Of a stretch of DNA of 64,000 nucleotides, positions 35,334 through 44,408 are shown piece after piece. The stretch covers positions 62,001 through 126,000 of the forward strand of contig NZ_VIWT01000005.1 of assembly GCF_007829815.1 (NCBI RefSeq), read 5' to 3'. Every line of letters starts with the position of its first letter. The first letter of the stretch is position 1. A program made the position numbers and the translations under genes. Below the pieces are notes generated by a model. The model worked only from the letters and a program-made list of their open reading frames with translations, did not search any database and had not been told where the DNA came from. The stretch comes from Kitasatospora viridis. GTDB lineage: Bacteria; Actinomycetota; Actinomycetes; Streptomycetales; Streptomycetaceae.

Positions 35334-36959
35334 TCAGCCGTTGTAGCCGGCCCACAGCTTGGAGAACTGGTACGGGGTCTGGCTGATGTTGGTGCACTTG
35401 AAGAGCGCGCCGGTGCAGGCGTTGCCGTCCCGGGTGACCTCCCAGAAGGAGAGCTCGCCGAGGTGGTTCTGCTGGGCGAAGGTGAGCAGCTGCTGGGCGT
35501 CGGAGAGGCCGAAGACCTCGTCCGCGTTGTCGTTCTGACCCAGCATCGGGGTGACGCCGACCATGGCCCAGGTCTGCGCGGTGGTCAGGTTGGTCCACAC
35601 CGAGGCGATCTGGGCCCGGGTGGACTGGGCCGACTGGATCGCGTAGGCGCCCATCTGGCCGGAGGGGTTGGGGGCCTCGGTGTCGCCGAAGTCCATCGCC
35701 ATCACGTTGACCGCGTCGACGTTGACGCCAGCCGCCTTGGCGGACTGCAGCACGTAGACGCCGTCGGTGGTCAGGCCGCTGGGCAGCACCGGCAGGGTGA
35801 GGGTGACCTTCAGGTCGCGGCCCTTGGCCCGCTGGGCGGCCTGCACGGCGGCGATCGCGGCCGAGCGGCGGTCGATCGAGGCGTGGTCGGAGACGGCCGA
35901 GCCCTCGATGTCGAAGTCGATCCGGTCCAGGTTGTAGGCGTCGACGACCTTCTGGTACTGGGCGGTCAGGCTCGGCACGTCGGTGCAGGACTGGGCCAGC
36001 TCGGTGCCGTTGGCGCCGCCGAAGGACGGGCGGATGTCCCCGCCGGTGGCCCGGAAGGCGTCGAAGTCGGCCTTGTCCCAGGCGGTGCCGGGGTCGTAGG
36101 CGTTGAACCAGCTGGCGGTGCACGCGGTGGTGCCGTTGACGATGAAGCCCAGCGAGAACTGCTTGAGGCCGGTCGCGGCGGCGATCTGGGTCAGGCTCGG
36201 GGTCGGGTAGGCGCCGAGGTCGACGAAGGGCGCGGCCACTCCGGGGGTGGTGCCGCTGCCGGCCACCCCGGTCACCGCGGCGGACTGCGCGGACTCGTTG
36301 CCGGCCGCGTCGTAGGCGGTGACGGTGAAGGTGTGGCTGCTGCCGGCGAGCAGGCCGGCGACGGTGGCGGAGGTGCCGGTGGTGGTCGAGGCGACCACGG
36401 TGCTGCCCTCGTAGACGTGGTATCCGGCCACGCCGACGTTGTCGGTGGAGGCGTGCCAGCTCAGCGACACGGCGTCCGGGCCGGTGCCGGAGACGGCCAG
36501 GCCGGTGGGCACGGTCGGCGGGGTGGTGTCCACCGGGCCGCCGGCACAGGGCTGGTTGTTGATCAGGCAGTTGATCGGCAGCGCCTGGGTGCCGGTGGTG
36601 CTCACGTCCATGCCGACCACGGGGGCCGAGGCGCCGGGGGCCAGCGGCGCGGCCCAGCTCGGGGAGGTGATGGTGTAGTGGCCGTTGCTGCTGGTCAGCG
36701 TCCCGTTCCAGGCACTGCCGGCACTCTCGCCCGCGGGCAGGTCGAAGGTGATCGACCAGGAGTTCACCGTGGTGTTGGTGTGGTTGGTGACCGTGTAGTC
36801 CACCTCGAAGCCGGTGGACCAGCTCTGCGGGGAGCTGGCGGTGGCGACCAGCCCGGAGACGCCCGCGTCGGCCTGGGCGGCGGCCGGCAGGGCGAGCGGC
36901 AGCACCGCGCCGGCGAGCAGAGCGGTGGTCACGAATGCGGGCAGGGTGACGCGCCTCAT
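35334..36959 (-). CDS. Secreted GH18 chitinase with CBM2-like and fibronectin type III modules
   Basis: 541 aa from the ATG at 36959 (GAGGAGG ribosome-binding site); an upstream in-frame ATG would add 32 residues across the regulatory site and is rejected. Signal peptide to about AAAQA (residue 30). Residues about 31-135 form a cellulose/chitin-binding CBM2-like module (NSWSITFDLPAGE, NLPxxNC-like end), about 140-230 a fibronectin type III module (PTVPTGLAVSGTGPDAVSLSWHAS), and the rest a GH18 barrel with the DxxDxDxE catalytic motif as DRIDFDIEG. It hydrolyses chitin outside the cell. A DasR-like operator lies about 80 bp upstream, consistent with N-acetylglucosamine control. Confidence 0.9.
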   Translation of the reverse strand: MRRVTLPAFVTTALLAGAVLPLALPAAAQADAGVSGLVATASSPQSWSTGFEVDYTVTNHTNTTVNSWSITFDLPAGESAGSAWNGTLTSSNGHYTITSPSWAAPLAPGASAPVVGMDVSTTGTQALPINCLINNQPCAGGPVDTTPPTVPTGLAVSGTGPDAVSLSWHASTDNVGVAGYHVYEGSTVVASTTTGTSATVAGLLAGSSHTFTVTAYDAAGNESAQSAAVTGVAGSGTTPGVAAPFVDLGAYPTPSLTQIAAATGLKQFSLGFIVNGTTACTASWFNAYDPGTAWDKADFDAFRATGGDIRPSFGGANGTELAQSCTDVPSLTAQYQKVVDAYNLDRIDFDIEGSAVSDHASIDRRSAAIAAVQAAQRAKGRDLKVTLTLPVLPSGLTTDGVYVLQSAKAAGVNVDAVNVMAMDFGDTEAPNPSGQMGAYAIQSAQSTRAQIASVWTNLTTAQTWAMVGVTPMLGQNDNADEVFGLSDAQQLLTFAQQNHLGELSFWEVTRDGNACTGALFKCTNISQTPYQFSKLWAGYNG

Positions 36960-37040
36960 GGGCGGGTCCTCCTCGGCGTGCGGGCAGCGGACCGGGGGCC
37001 CGCTGCCAGGGACAGTGGGGGCGTGCCGCGGCTCCACCAC

Positions 37041-37056
37041 ATTGGTAGAGACCAAT
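37041..37056. promoter_or_regulatory. DasR-responsive element (dre)-like operator upstream of the chitinase
   Basis: ATTGGTAGAGACCAAT matches the DasR consensus ACTGGTCTAGACCAGT at 12 of 16 positions and keeps the inverted TGGT/ACCA arms. Position about 80 bp upstream of the chitinase ATG is typical for GlcNAc-regulated chitinolytic genes in streptomycetes. Confidence 0.7.
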
Positions 37057-37167
37057 GAGGTGCGTCAATACGCCGACCCTTAAGTGGGTCTGATTTCCGG
37101 TCAGCGCAAGGGTTGGACAGGGGTCTCATGGCAGGGTGCCGTGGCGGGCCGTTGTCGTGGGTGCCGC

Positions 37168-37194
37168 TATCCGGGGATCCGGAGTCCCCGGATA
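37168..37194. promoter_or_regulatory. Inverted-repeat operator candidate upstream of the XRE/MmyB regulator
   Basis: Perfect 10-bp arms TATCCGGGGA (37168-37177) and TCCCCGGATA (37185-37194) around TCCGGAG, 45 bp upstream of the regulator's ATG. The symmetry and location suggest autoregulation. Confidence 0.5.
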
Positions 37195-37239
37195 ACCCGG
37201 CCCTGGATCGCCACCGACCCGGCCCGCGATGCTGGGCGC

Positions 37240-38094
37240 ATGACGGACCGTCCGGAACTCGCCGACTTCCTCTGCCGCTGCCGCACCCGCCTGGCCCCGG
37301 GCGACGTGGGACTGCCGCCCGGCGTCCGGCGCCGCACCCCGGGCCTGCGCCGCGAGGAGGTGGCCCAGCTGGCCGGGCTCTCGGTGGACTACTACACCCG
37401 GCTGGAGCAGGGCCGGGGCAACCGGCCCTCGGCGCCGCTGCTCGCCGCGCTGGCCCGGGCGCTGCGGCTGACCGCGCGGGAGCGGGACCACCTCTTCCGC
37501 CTGGCCGGCCAGGAACCGCCGCGCACCACCCGGGCGCTCACCCACCTGTCGCCCGCGCTGCTGCTCCTGCTGGACCGGCTGCACGACACCCCGGCGCAGC
37601 TGCTCTCCCGGCTCGGCGACGTGCTGGCGCGCAACCGGATGGCGGTGGCGCTGTTCGGTGACCGCTCCCAGCAGCCGCCGCGCGAGCGGAACCTGGCCTG
37701 GAGCTGGTTCACCGACCCGGCGAGCCGCGCGAGGTTCGCGCCCGCCGAGCACGAGCGCCTCGCCCACGGTCTCGTGGCCGAGCTCCGCGCGGTCCGCGCG
37801 GCCGACCCGGACTGCCCGGAGGGAGCCGAGCTGGTCGCCGAACTACTGGCGGCCAGTGCGGAGTTCACTGAGCTCTGGGAGCGGCCCGGGGAGTCGGGGG
37901 CGGCGCCGCACGCGCACCACGGGACGGTCCTGCACCCGGTGGTCGGGGCGATGGAGCTGGACTGCGAGGTGCTGCGGGTGGGGGAGGGCGGCCAGCGGCT
38001 GCTGGTCTACACGGCCCGCCCCGGCAGCGAGTCGGCCGGACGGCTGGAGCTGCTCCAGGTGATCGGCTCGCAGCAGATGACCTCGATCGGCTGA
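37240..38094 (+). CDS. XRE-family regulator with MmyB-like ligand-binding domain
   Basis: 284 aa from the ATG at 37240. The N-terminal helix-turn-helix is clear (RRTPGLRREEVAQLAGLSVDYYTRLEQGR, residues about 30-60). The rest (LLDRLHDTPAQLLSRLGDVLARN ... RNLAWSWFTDPASR ... HPVVGAMELDCEVL) matches the MmyB-type PAS-like domain that binds a small hydrophobic ligand. Such repressors usually control a neighbouring oxidoreductase or themselves. It is convergent with the acyl ligase operon with only 12 bp between stops, so its target is not obvious. Confidence 0.88.
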   Translation: MTDRPELADFLCRCRTRLAPGDVGLPPGVRRRTPGLRREEVAQLAGLSVDYYTRLEQGRGNRPSAPLLAALARALRLTARERDHLFRLAGQEPPRTTRALTHLSPALLLLLDRLHDTPAQLLSRLGDVLARNRMAVALFGDRSQQPPRERNLAWSWFTDPASRARFAPAEHERLAHGLVAELRAVRAADPDCPEGAELVAELLAASAEFTELWERPGESGAAPHAHHGTVLHPVVGAMELDCEVLRVGEGGQRLLVYTARPGSESAGRLELLQVIGSQQMTSIG

Positions 38095-38106
38095 CGCGGC
38101 ATCACA

Positions 38107-39681
38107 TCAAGTCCGGGCCGCGGCCAGCCTGGAGAGCTCGACCCTGGAGAGCTTGCCGGTGCTTCCCAGCGGCAGCGCGGCCAGCGACACCAACTGCTCG
38201 GGCAGCTTGCGGCGTTCCAGGCCGCGCTGCTCCACCAGGAAGAGGTTGAGCTCGGCCAGGCTGGGCGCCGGGGCACCCGGGCGCGCCACCACGCAGACGC
38301 AGAGCCGCTCGCCCAGGTCCTCGTCCGGCACCGGGACGCAGACCGCCTCGGCCAGCGCGGGGTGCGCACCGGCGTGCCGTTCGACCTCGGCGGGACTGAT
38401 GGTGAAGCCGCCGCGCTTGATCACCGCGCTGTTGCGGCGCAGCAGGTGGAGCCGCCGCTCGGAGTCGAGCAGCCCGTGGTCCCCGGAGCGCACCCAGCCG
38501 GCCGGATCCCGGCGCCCGGCGTCCAGGTCGGGCGCGCCGACGTAGCAGAGCGGGGTCATCGGGCCGCGCGCCCACAGCTCGCCGGGGGTGCCGGCGGGCA
38601 GCGCCCGGCCCTGCTCGTCCCGCACCTCGAAGTCGCAGACCGCCAGGTCGGGGTGGGACAGTGCGGTGGTCTCGACACCCGGAGCGTCGTACTCGCCACG
38701 GCAGTTGACGCCGTCCGAGGAGCCGTAGAGGTTGCTGATCGGGCAGCCGAACCGGTCGAGCGCGGCGGCCAGCACCGGGGTGGGCAGGCCGTCGCAGCTG
38801 GCGATCACCGCGTCCAGGCTGCTCAAGTCCTCGTCGGGTTCGGCCGATTGGGAGGTCATGCGGCGCAGGATGGTGGCCACGCCGAACAGGTGGGTGATCC
38901 GGTGCTCGGCGATGGCGGCCAGGGCGGCGGCCGGGTCGAACCGGTCCAGCAGGACCAGGGTGGCGCCGTGGCGCTGCACCGAGACGGTGCCCAGTGAGCC
39001 GTAGGAGGCGGAGAGCGGCACCAGGATCAGGGCCCGTGGGTCCGGCCGGCCGGCGTAGATCGCCCGCAGGTAGTTGCCCCGGCCGCCGCCCATCGCGTTG
39101 TGCGAGTAGGCGATCATCTTGGGCTCGGACTCGGAGCCGGAGGAGACCAGGATCCGGGCCGGCGCGTCGGGGTCGGCGGCCGGTGCGGGAACGGCGAGGT
39201 CGGTGCCGGCCTGGAGCTGTTCCGTCGTCAGAACGGCTTTGACGTGCGGAAGTTCAGTGTCTGCGAAGTCGCGGTCGGTGACCAGTGCGGTGGCCCGGGA
39301 GCGGGCCAGCAGGGACCGGGCCTCGCCGCTGCCGGGGCCGTCCGGGAAGGTCAGTGCCACCGCGCCGAGCAGCGCCACCGCCAGCTCGGCCGCGACCGCC
39401 GGCCAGCCGTTCGGCAGCCGGATCGCCACGATCTCCCGGTCGCACACCCCGGCGGCCCGCAGCACCCCGGCGAACCGGCGTGCGGCGACGTCCAGTTGGG
39501 CGTAGCTGACGGTGGCCCGGGGGTCGATCACGGCGGGCCGGTCGGGGTGGGCTTGGACCCGCTGGCGGAACATCCGGTACAGGTCCACGTCGAGGTAGTG
39601 CCCGTCGGCGGCCCAGGCCCGGCGCTGTGCGGCGCCGACGAGGTCGGGCAGGGTGAGGCCCTGGCGGGAGGTCCAGGTCAT
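38107..39681 (-). CDS. AMP-forming acyl-CoA/acyl-acid ligase
   Basis: 524 aa from the ATG at 39681. ANL-superfamily motifs in order: the phosphate loop reads ILVSSGSESEPKMIAYSHNA (usual SSGTTGxPK with the two Thr replaced by Glu/Ser), SNLYGSSDGVNC (aromatic/YGSTE equivalent), GWVRSGDHG, KRGGFTISPAEVE and the C-terminal catalytic-Lys region LGSTGKLSR. It should activate a carboxylic acid as its adenylate and pass it to CoA or a carrier. Same operon as the CoA-transferase upstream (41 bp gap). The altered phosphate loop hints at divergent kinetics or substrate. Confidence 0.85.
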   Translation of the reverse strand: MTWTSRQGLTLPDLVGAAQRRAWAADGHYLDVDLYRMFRQRVQAHPDRPAVIDPRATVSYAQLDVAARRFAGVLRAAGVCDREIVAIRLPNGWPAVAAELAVALLGAVALTFPDGPGSGEARSLLARSRATALVTDRDFADTELPHVKAVLTTEQLQAGTDLAVPAPAADPDAPARILVSSGSESEPKMIAYSHNAMGGGRGNYLRAIYAGRPDPRALILVPLSASYGSLGTVSVQRHGATLVLLDRFDPAAALAAIAEHRITHLFGVATILRRMTSQSAEPDEDLSSLDAVIASCDGLPTPVLAAALDRFGCPISNLYGSSDGVNCRGEYDAPGVETTALSHPDLAVCDFEVRDEQGRALPAGTPGELWARGPMTPLCYVGAPDLDAGRRDPAGWVRSGDHGLLDSERRLHLLRRNSAVIKRGGFTISPAEVERHAGAHPALAEAVCVPVPDEDLGERLCVCVVARPGAPAPSLAELNLFLVEQRGLERRKLPEQLVSLAALPLGSTGKLSRVELSRLAAART

Positions 39682-39722
39682 GGCGGGTCGCTCCAACGAT
39701 CGTAGGTGGCGGGCCGGCGGGC

Positions 39723-41375
39723 TCAGCGGGGGCCGAACTCCCAGGGGCTGCACGGCAGTACGCAGCCGTCCCGGTGCAGTGCGGCGGCGAAGCGCGGGTC
39801 CCGGGCGAGCTCGGCGGGGGTGGCGGCGGGCAGCCGGGCCGGCGGCGCGCCGGGCGGCACGGCGGTGTCCAGCAGCGCCAGCGCGGCCGAGAGCAGCGAG
39901 GACTCGACCCGCTGCCCGCCCCCGCCGCTCGCCCTGGCCACCAGCGCGGCCAGCACGCCGGTCGCGCTGACCAGCCCGCCGAAGATGTCGGTCACCGTCA
40001 TCAGGGTCGGCGCGAGCGGTCGACCCGGCGGGGTGACCAGGGAGGCCAGCCCGCTGTACGCCTGCACCAGGTAGTCGGTGCCCACCGGCGCGCCGGCGCC
40101 GAGCTCCGCGCCCCAACCGGAGGCCCAGGCGTGCACCAATCCGGGCCGGACGGCGAGGAGTTCGGCGGCGCCGAGGCCGAACTGCTCGGCCTTGCCGGGT
40201 GCCAGGTTGTGCAGGAAGACATCGGATCCGGCGACCAGGTCGCGGATCGCCCGGCGGCCCTCGGCGGAGCGCGGATCGGCCTCTAGGACCCGCTTGTGCC
40301 GGTTGAGCGCGTGGAACCGGGCGGAGACCCCGCCGGTCATCGGCGGCACCCCGCGCAGCGGGTCCCCGCCGAGCGGCTCGACCCGCACCACCTCGGCGCC
40401 GAGCAGCGCTAACAGGTGCCCGGCCAGCGGACCTTGCAGGCGTCGGGTCATCTCGGCCACCCTCAGCCCGGCCAGCGGCCCGGCACCGGGCGACACGGGC
40501 GGCTCGGCTCCCGTGTGATCCCCCGACTCCACCGGCTCGATCTGCCACGGCGCCGTCGCACCCCCGCCCGCACCCCCACGCTCGCGCGCGCCCGGCCCCG
40601 CAGTCCGCACCGGCATGATCCCGACCCCGGCCGCCCCGGCGGCATCCGCCAGCTGACGGTACGGCAACGCGGCCGTGGCGGAGCCGAGTTCCGCCGGCAG
40701 CACGCAGCACCCGCTGGCGAACCGCAGCCGGAACGGCGGCCAACCCCGGCCCACCACCCGCCGGTCCACCCCGAGCGCCGTCCAGAACGCCAGCCACTGG
40801 CCGGGCTCCAGCGCCTCGATCTCGAACCGCACCCCGTCCGCGCTGGTGAACGGCGGCGCCCCGGCCGCGTGGGCCAGCGGCTCGGCCGGCTCGTCGGCGG
40901 TGGCCGCCGCCAGGTACTGGCCGACCGCCAGCAGCGCGGCGTCCGCGACCGAGGTCCGCACCCGCCGCACCGGTGCGCCGCGCAGCGCCGCGTAGCGTGC
41001 GGCGAGCAGGCCCTGCACCGCCAACACCCCGGCCACCGCACTCGCGTAGCCGATCCCGAGCTGCTGCGGCGCGCCGTGGCGGCGTCCGTTGACGGCGGCG
41101 ATGCCGCAGGCGGCCTGCACATCCGCCTCGCCGGCCAGTGGCAGCGCCACCCGGCCGGCCCAGTCGAGCGCGCACTCCACCGCCTGCGGCCCGTGCCCGA
41201 GCCGCAGCAGCCACGGACCGTCATCCTGACGGTCGGTCAGCTCGACACCCAAACAGCCCAGTTGGCGGACCGCCAGGTCGATCGCCGGACTCCGGCCGGC
41301 CACCGCCAGTGGCACCCCCGCCAGCGGCGCGGTGGTCGCTGAGGCGGCCGGTCGCAGCAGTGTGTCCTCACGCAT
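39723..41375 (-). CDS. Tandem-domain family III (CaiB/BaiF) CoA-transferase
   Basis: 550 aa from the ATG at 41375. The canonical N-terminal block of the family (LAGLRVAEMTRRLQGPLAGH, LLGAEVVRVEPLGGDPLRG, LNRHKRVLEADPRS) begins only near residue 325, while residues 1-310 already contain family-like segments (GIAAVNGRRHG, SAVAGVLAVQGLLAARYAALRG). The protein is therefore a fusion of two CoA-transferase halves, fitting a family that forms interlocked dimers. The presumed catalytic Asp is in GTDYLVQAYSG. It should move CoA between carboxylates and works with the co-transcribed ligase. The first half looks degenerate and may be structural. Confidence 0.75.
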   Translation of the reverse strand: MREDTLLRPAASATTAPLAGVPLAVAGRSPAIDLAVRQLGCLGVELTDRQDDGPWLLRLGHGPQAVECALDWAGRVALPLAGEADVQAACGIAAVNGRRHGAPQQLGIGYASAVAGVLAVQGLLAARYAALRGAPVRRVRTSVADAALLAVGQYLAAATADEPAEPLAHAAGAPPFTSADGVRFEIEALEPGQWLAFWTALGVDRRVVGRGWPPFRLRFASGCCVLPAELGSATAALPYRQLADAAGAAGVGIMPVRTAGPGARERGGAGGGATAPWQIEPVESGDHTGAEPPVSPGAGPLAGLRVAEMTRRLQGPLAGHLLALLGAEVVRVEPLGGDPLRGVPPMTGGVSARFHALNRHKRVLEADPRSAEGRRAIRDLVAGSDVFLHNLAPGKAEQFGLGAAELLAVRPGLVHAWASGWGAELGAGAPVGTDYLVQAYSGLASLVTPPGRPLAPTLMTVTDIFGGLVSATGVLAALVARASGGGGQRVESSLLSAALALLDTAVPPGAPPARLPAATPAELARDPRFAAALHRDGCVLPCSPWEFGPR

Positions 41376-41428
41376 CCGTCCTCGGCCCCCTTGCCGCGCG
41401 GTTCTGATGGGACTCCAGAGGCGCACGG

Positions 41429-41443
41429 TGCGGAAGTTCCGCA
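41429..41443. promoter_or_regulatory. Inverted-repeat operator candidate in divergent region
   Basis: TGCGGAAGTTCCGCA, 7-bp arms around a central G, lies 54 bp upstream of the CoA-transferase start and about 100 bp upstream of the divergent FHA-ABC gene. A dimeric repressor site is plausible. Confidence 0.4.
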
Positions 41444-41544
41444 AGTGCGCTGTGTGACGAGGATAGCACGAGCGGTGATCATCCAGGCCTCCGTCCGTCA
41501 CTCGATGGCTCGCTGCCCGCTCGCGCCCGGGCTAAGGTCGAGGT

Positions 41545-43914
41545 ATGGGAGAGCGACAGATCGCGCCCACCGCGCCGCAGCTGGTCCTGCACACCGCCGG
41601 CGACTCGCAGGTCCTCAGCCCGAGCCGCTCCTACCGCCTCGGCCGCGACCCCGACTGCGAGATCGTCCTCGCCGACCAGCGGGTCTCCCGCCACCACGCG
41701 GTGCTCCACGTGGACGACGGGCACTGGGAGTTCGACGACCTGGACAGCACCAACGGCACCTACCTGGACGGCCACCGGGTGACCCACCTCGACCTGCTGG
41801 AGACCGCCCCGGAGAGCGTGCTCCGGTTCGGCAGCCCGGGCGACGGGCCCGAGGTGGAGCTCACCGTGACCCCGCCACCGCCCCGGGCGACCAAGGTGGC
41901 GGCCCGCCCCACCGCGCTGACCGCGATCACCGGCTCCTACCGCCCGCCCACCAGCGTCTACCGCCTCGCCGAACAGGTCCGCACCGTCCGGATCGGCCGC
42001 TCGCACGACAACGACCTGGTGGTCGACGACCTCGCCGTCTCCCGCCACCACGCCGAACTGCGCACCGGGCCGACCGGCGCCTACGAGATCGCCGACCTCG
42101 GCAGCCACAACGGCACCTACCTCAACGGCAGCGCCGTGCAGCGCGCCACGATCGGCCCGGGCGACCTGCTCGGCATCGGCCACTCGGTGTTCTGCCTGGT
42201 GGACGGCGAGCTCCAGGAGTTCGCCGACACCGGCGACATCACCCTGGACGTCACCGACCTGGTGGTCACCGTCGCGGACGGCCGCCGACTGCTGGACGGC
42301 ATCAGCTTCCCGGTCGGCGAGCGCTGCCTGCTCGCCGTCGCCGGCCCGAGCGGCTCCGGCAAGTCCACCCTGCTCAACGCGCTCACCGGCCTGCGCCCGG
42401 CCGACTCCGGCACCGTGCGCTACGACGGGCGCGACCTCTACCTGGACTACGCCGAACTGCGCCGCCGGATCGGCCTGGTGCCGCAGGACGACATCCTGCA
42501 CACCCAGCTCACCGTCCGCCAGGCCCTCGGCTACGCGGCCGAACTGCGCTTCCCCGGCGACACCGCGCCGGCCGAGCGGGCCGCCCGGGTCACCGAGGTG
42601 ATCGGCGAACTCGGCCTGGAGCAGCGGGCCGACCAGGTGGTGTCCAGCCTCTCCGGCGGCCAGCGCAAGCGGGTCAGCGTCGCGCTGGAACTGCTCACCA
42701 AGCCCTCGCTGCTCTTCCTGGACGAGCCCACCTCGGGCCTCGACCCGGGGATGGACCGCTCGGTGATGCAGATGCTGCGCGCCCTCGCCGACGACGGCCG
42801 CACGGTCGTGGTGGTCACCCACAGCGTGCTCAGCCTCGACCTCTGCGACCGCCTGCTGCTGCTCGCCCCGGGCGGGCGCACCGCCTACTACGGCCCGCCC
42901 GGCCAGGCCCTGGAGTTCCTCGGCTGCCCGCAGTGGCCGCAGGCCTTCGAGGAGTTCGAGACCCAGGAGGACCGGGACTGGTCCGGCGAGTACCGGGCCT
43001 CGCCCGAATACCGCCGGTACGCGGCACCGGCCGTCGAACCGCCGACCGCGACCCCGGCCGCACCGCCGCCGCTCAACCAGCCCACCCCGCAGCGCTGGCA
43101 CCGCCAGGTCGGCACCCTGGTGCGCCGCTACACCGCCGCCCTGGCCGCCGACCGCACCTTCGTGGCGATCATGGTGGCGCTGCCGTTCGTGATGGGCGCG
43201 ATGGCCCGGGCGCTGGCCGGCGGCAAGCTCACCCAGAACAGCGCGCTCAACGCCCTGTTGCTGCTCTGCGTCGGCGGCGTGCTGACCGGCGCCGCCAACG
43301 CGGTGCGCGAGTTGGTGAAGGAACGGGTGATCTACCGGCGCGAACGCGCCGTCGGGCTCTCCCGCTCCGCCTACCTCTGCTCCAAGGTGGTGGTGCTCGG
43401 CACGGTGACGGTGCTCCAGTCGGTGGTGCTCACCATGGTCGGCCTGGCCGGGGTGGAGCTGCGGCCGCAGGGCGGCAGCGGGGTCTTCCTGCCGCCGCTG
43501 GCCGAACTCACGCTGGCCGTCGCGCTGCTCTCCTTCACCGCGATGATGCTCGGCCTGGTGGTCTCCGCGCTGGTCGGCAAGGAGGAGGTCACCATGCCGC
43601 TGCTGGTGCTGCTGGCCATCGTCCAAGTGGTGTTCTGCGGCGCGCTGCTGCGGCTGAACGGGGTGCCGGGGCTCGACCAGGTCTCCTGGCTGGTGCCGTC
43701 CCGCTGGGCGCTGGCCGCGATGGGCGGCACCGTCGGCCTGCACACCATCGTGCCCGGCACGCTGACCGCCGACCCGCTGTTCCGGCACGCCGCGCACACC
43801 TGGCTGCTCGACATGGGGATGCTGCTGGTGCTCAGCCTGGCCTTCGGCCTGCTCACCGACCGGCTGCTGCGCCGGGTCGAGCCGGCCGTGATGCGGGGCA
43901 GGGGGCGGCGGTGA
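41545..43914 (+). CDS. FHA-FHA-ABC transporter half (Rv1747-like)
   Basis: 789 aa. Two forkhead-associated domains (about residues 25-85, RLGRDPDCEIVL and SRHHAVLH; about 145-205, RIGRSHDNDLVV and SRHHAELR) bind phosphothreonine peptides. An ABC ATPase follows with Walker A GPSGSGKST (about 268), LSGGQRKR (about 369) and LLFLDEPTSG (about 390). The C-terminal 250 residues hold an ABC2-type membrane domain of about six segments. The protein is a complete half-transporter that should dimerise; exporter function is likely, substrate unknown. In Mycobacterium tuberculosis the equivalent Rv1747 is regulated by phosphorylation by the adjacent kinase PknF; a kinase gene lies two genes downstream here. 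Confidence 0.88.
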   Translation: MGERQIAPTAPQLVLHTAGDSQVLSPSRSYRLGRDPDCEIVLADQRVSRHHAVLHVDDGHWEFDDLDSTNGTYLDGHRVTHLDLLETAPESVLRFGSPGDGPEVELTVTPPPPRATKVAARPTALTAITGSYRPPTSVYRLAEQVRTVRIGRSHDNDLVVDDLAVSRHHAELRTGPTGAYEIADLGSHNGTYLNGSAVQRATIGPGDLLGIGHSVFCLVDGELQEFADTGDITLDVTDLVVTVADGRRLLDGISFPVGERCLLAVAGPSGSGKSTLLNALTGLRPADSGTVRYDGRDLYLDYAELRRRIGLVPQDDILHTQLTVRQALGYAAELRFPGDTAPAERAARVTEVIGELGLEQRADQVVSSLSGGQRKRVSVALELLTKPSLLFLDEPTSGLDPGMDRSVMQMLRALADDGRTVVVVTHSVLSLDLCDRLLLLAPGGRTAYYGPPGQALEFLGCPQWPQAFEEFETQEDRDWSGEYRASPEYRRYAAPAVEPPTATPAAPPPLNQPTPQRWHRQVGTLVRRYTAALAADRTFVAIMVALPFVMGAMARALAGGKLTQNSALNALLLLCVGGVLTGAANAVRELVKERVIYRRERAVGLSRSAYLCSKVVVLGTVTVLQSVVLTMVGLAGVELRPQGGSGVFLPPLAELTLAVALLSFTAMMLGLVVSALVGKEEVTMPLLVLLAIVQVVFCGALLRLNGVPGLDQVSWLVPSRWALAAMGGTVGLHTIVPGTLTADPLFRHAAHTWLLDMGMLLVLSLAFGLLTDRLLRRVEPAVMRGRGRR

Positions 43915-44408
43915 GCGTCGCCGATCCGGTCCGCGAGTTCCGGCCCACCCACGTGGTGCCGCCGGGCGGACTGCCCAGCTGGGCCGGGCCCGAGCCGAGC
44001 CGCCCGGCCGCCCGGCTGGACCCGCTGCTGCCGGTCCGGCTGCTCGAACTGCGCGGCGACTGGGCCCGGGTGGAGTGCGCCAACGGCTGGGCCACCTGGC
44101 TGGACGGCCGGCTGCTGCTCGGCCTGCCGCACGAGCCGGCCGGCGGCGCGCTGGAGCCCGGCGAGGACCCGCGCCCGCTGCTGGCCCGGGTGCAGGCCGC
44201 GCTCGCCGAGTACCGGGCGCTGCTCGACGAGCTGGCCGAGGGCCGGCTGACCGCCGGGGCGTTCGCCGAGCGGACGGCGGGGCTGCGGCTCGGCGCCGTG
44301 CTGGACGGCACCGACGCCTGGCTCTTCGACGCCGCCGAGCAGCGCTGGAGCTACTGCGACGGCCGGCGGCTGCGGCCGTACGCCGGTGACGGGGGACCGG
44401 AGCAGTGA
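43911..44408 (+). CDS. Small SH3b-like protein in the FHA-ABC/kinase operon
   Basis: 165 aa from the GTG at 43911, overlapping both neighbours (GTGA at each end), so the three genes are translationally coupled. Residues about 35-70 (LLPVRLLELRGDWARVECANGWATWLDGRLL) look like an SH3b barrel; the rest is helical (QAALAEYRALLDELAEGRLTAGAF) and then a short beta segment (WSYCDGRRLRPY). No signal peptide. It may link the kinase to the transporter, but this is inferred from operon position only. Confidence 0.65.
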   Translation: MSVADPVREFRPTHVVPPGGLPSWAGPEPSRPAARLDPLLPVRLLELRGDWARVECANGWATWLDGRLLLGLPHEPAGGALEPGEDPRPLLARVQAALAEYRALLDELAEGRLTAGAFAERTAGLRLGAVLDGTDAWLFDAAEQRWSYCDGRRLRPYAGDGGPEQ

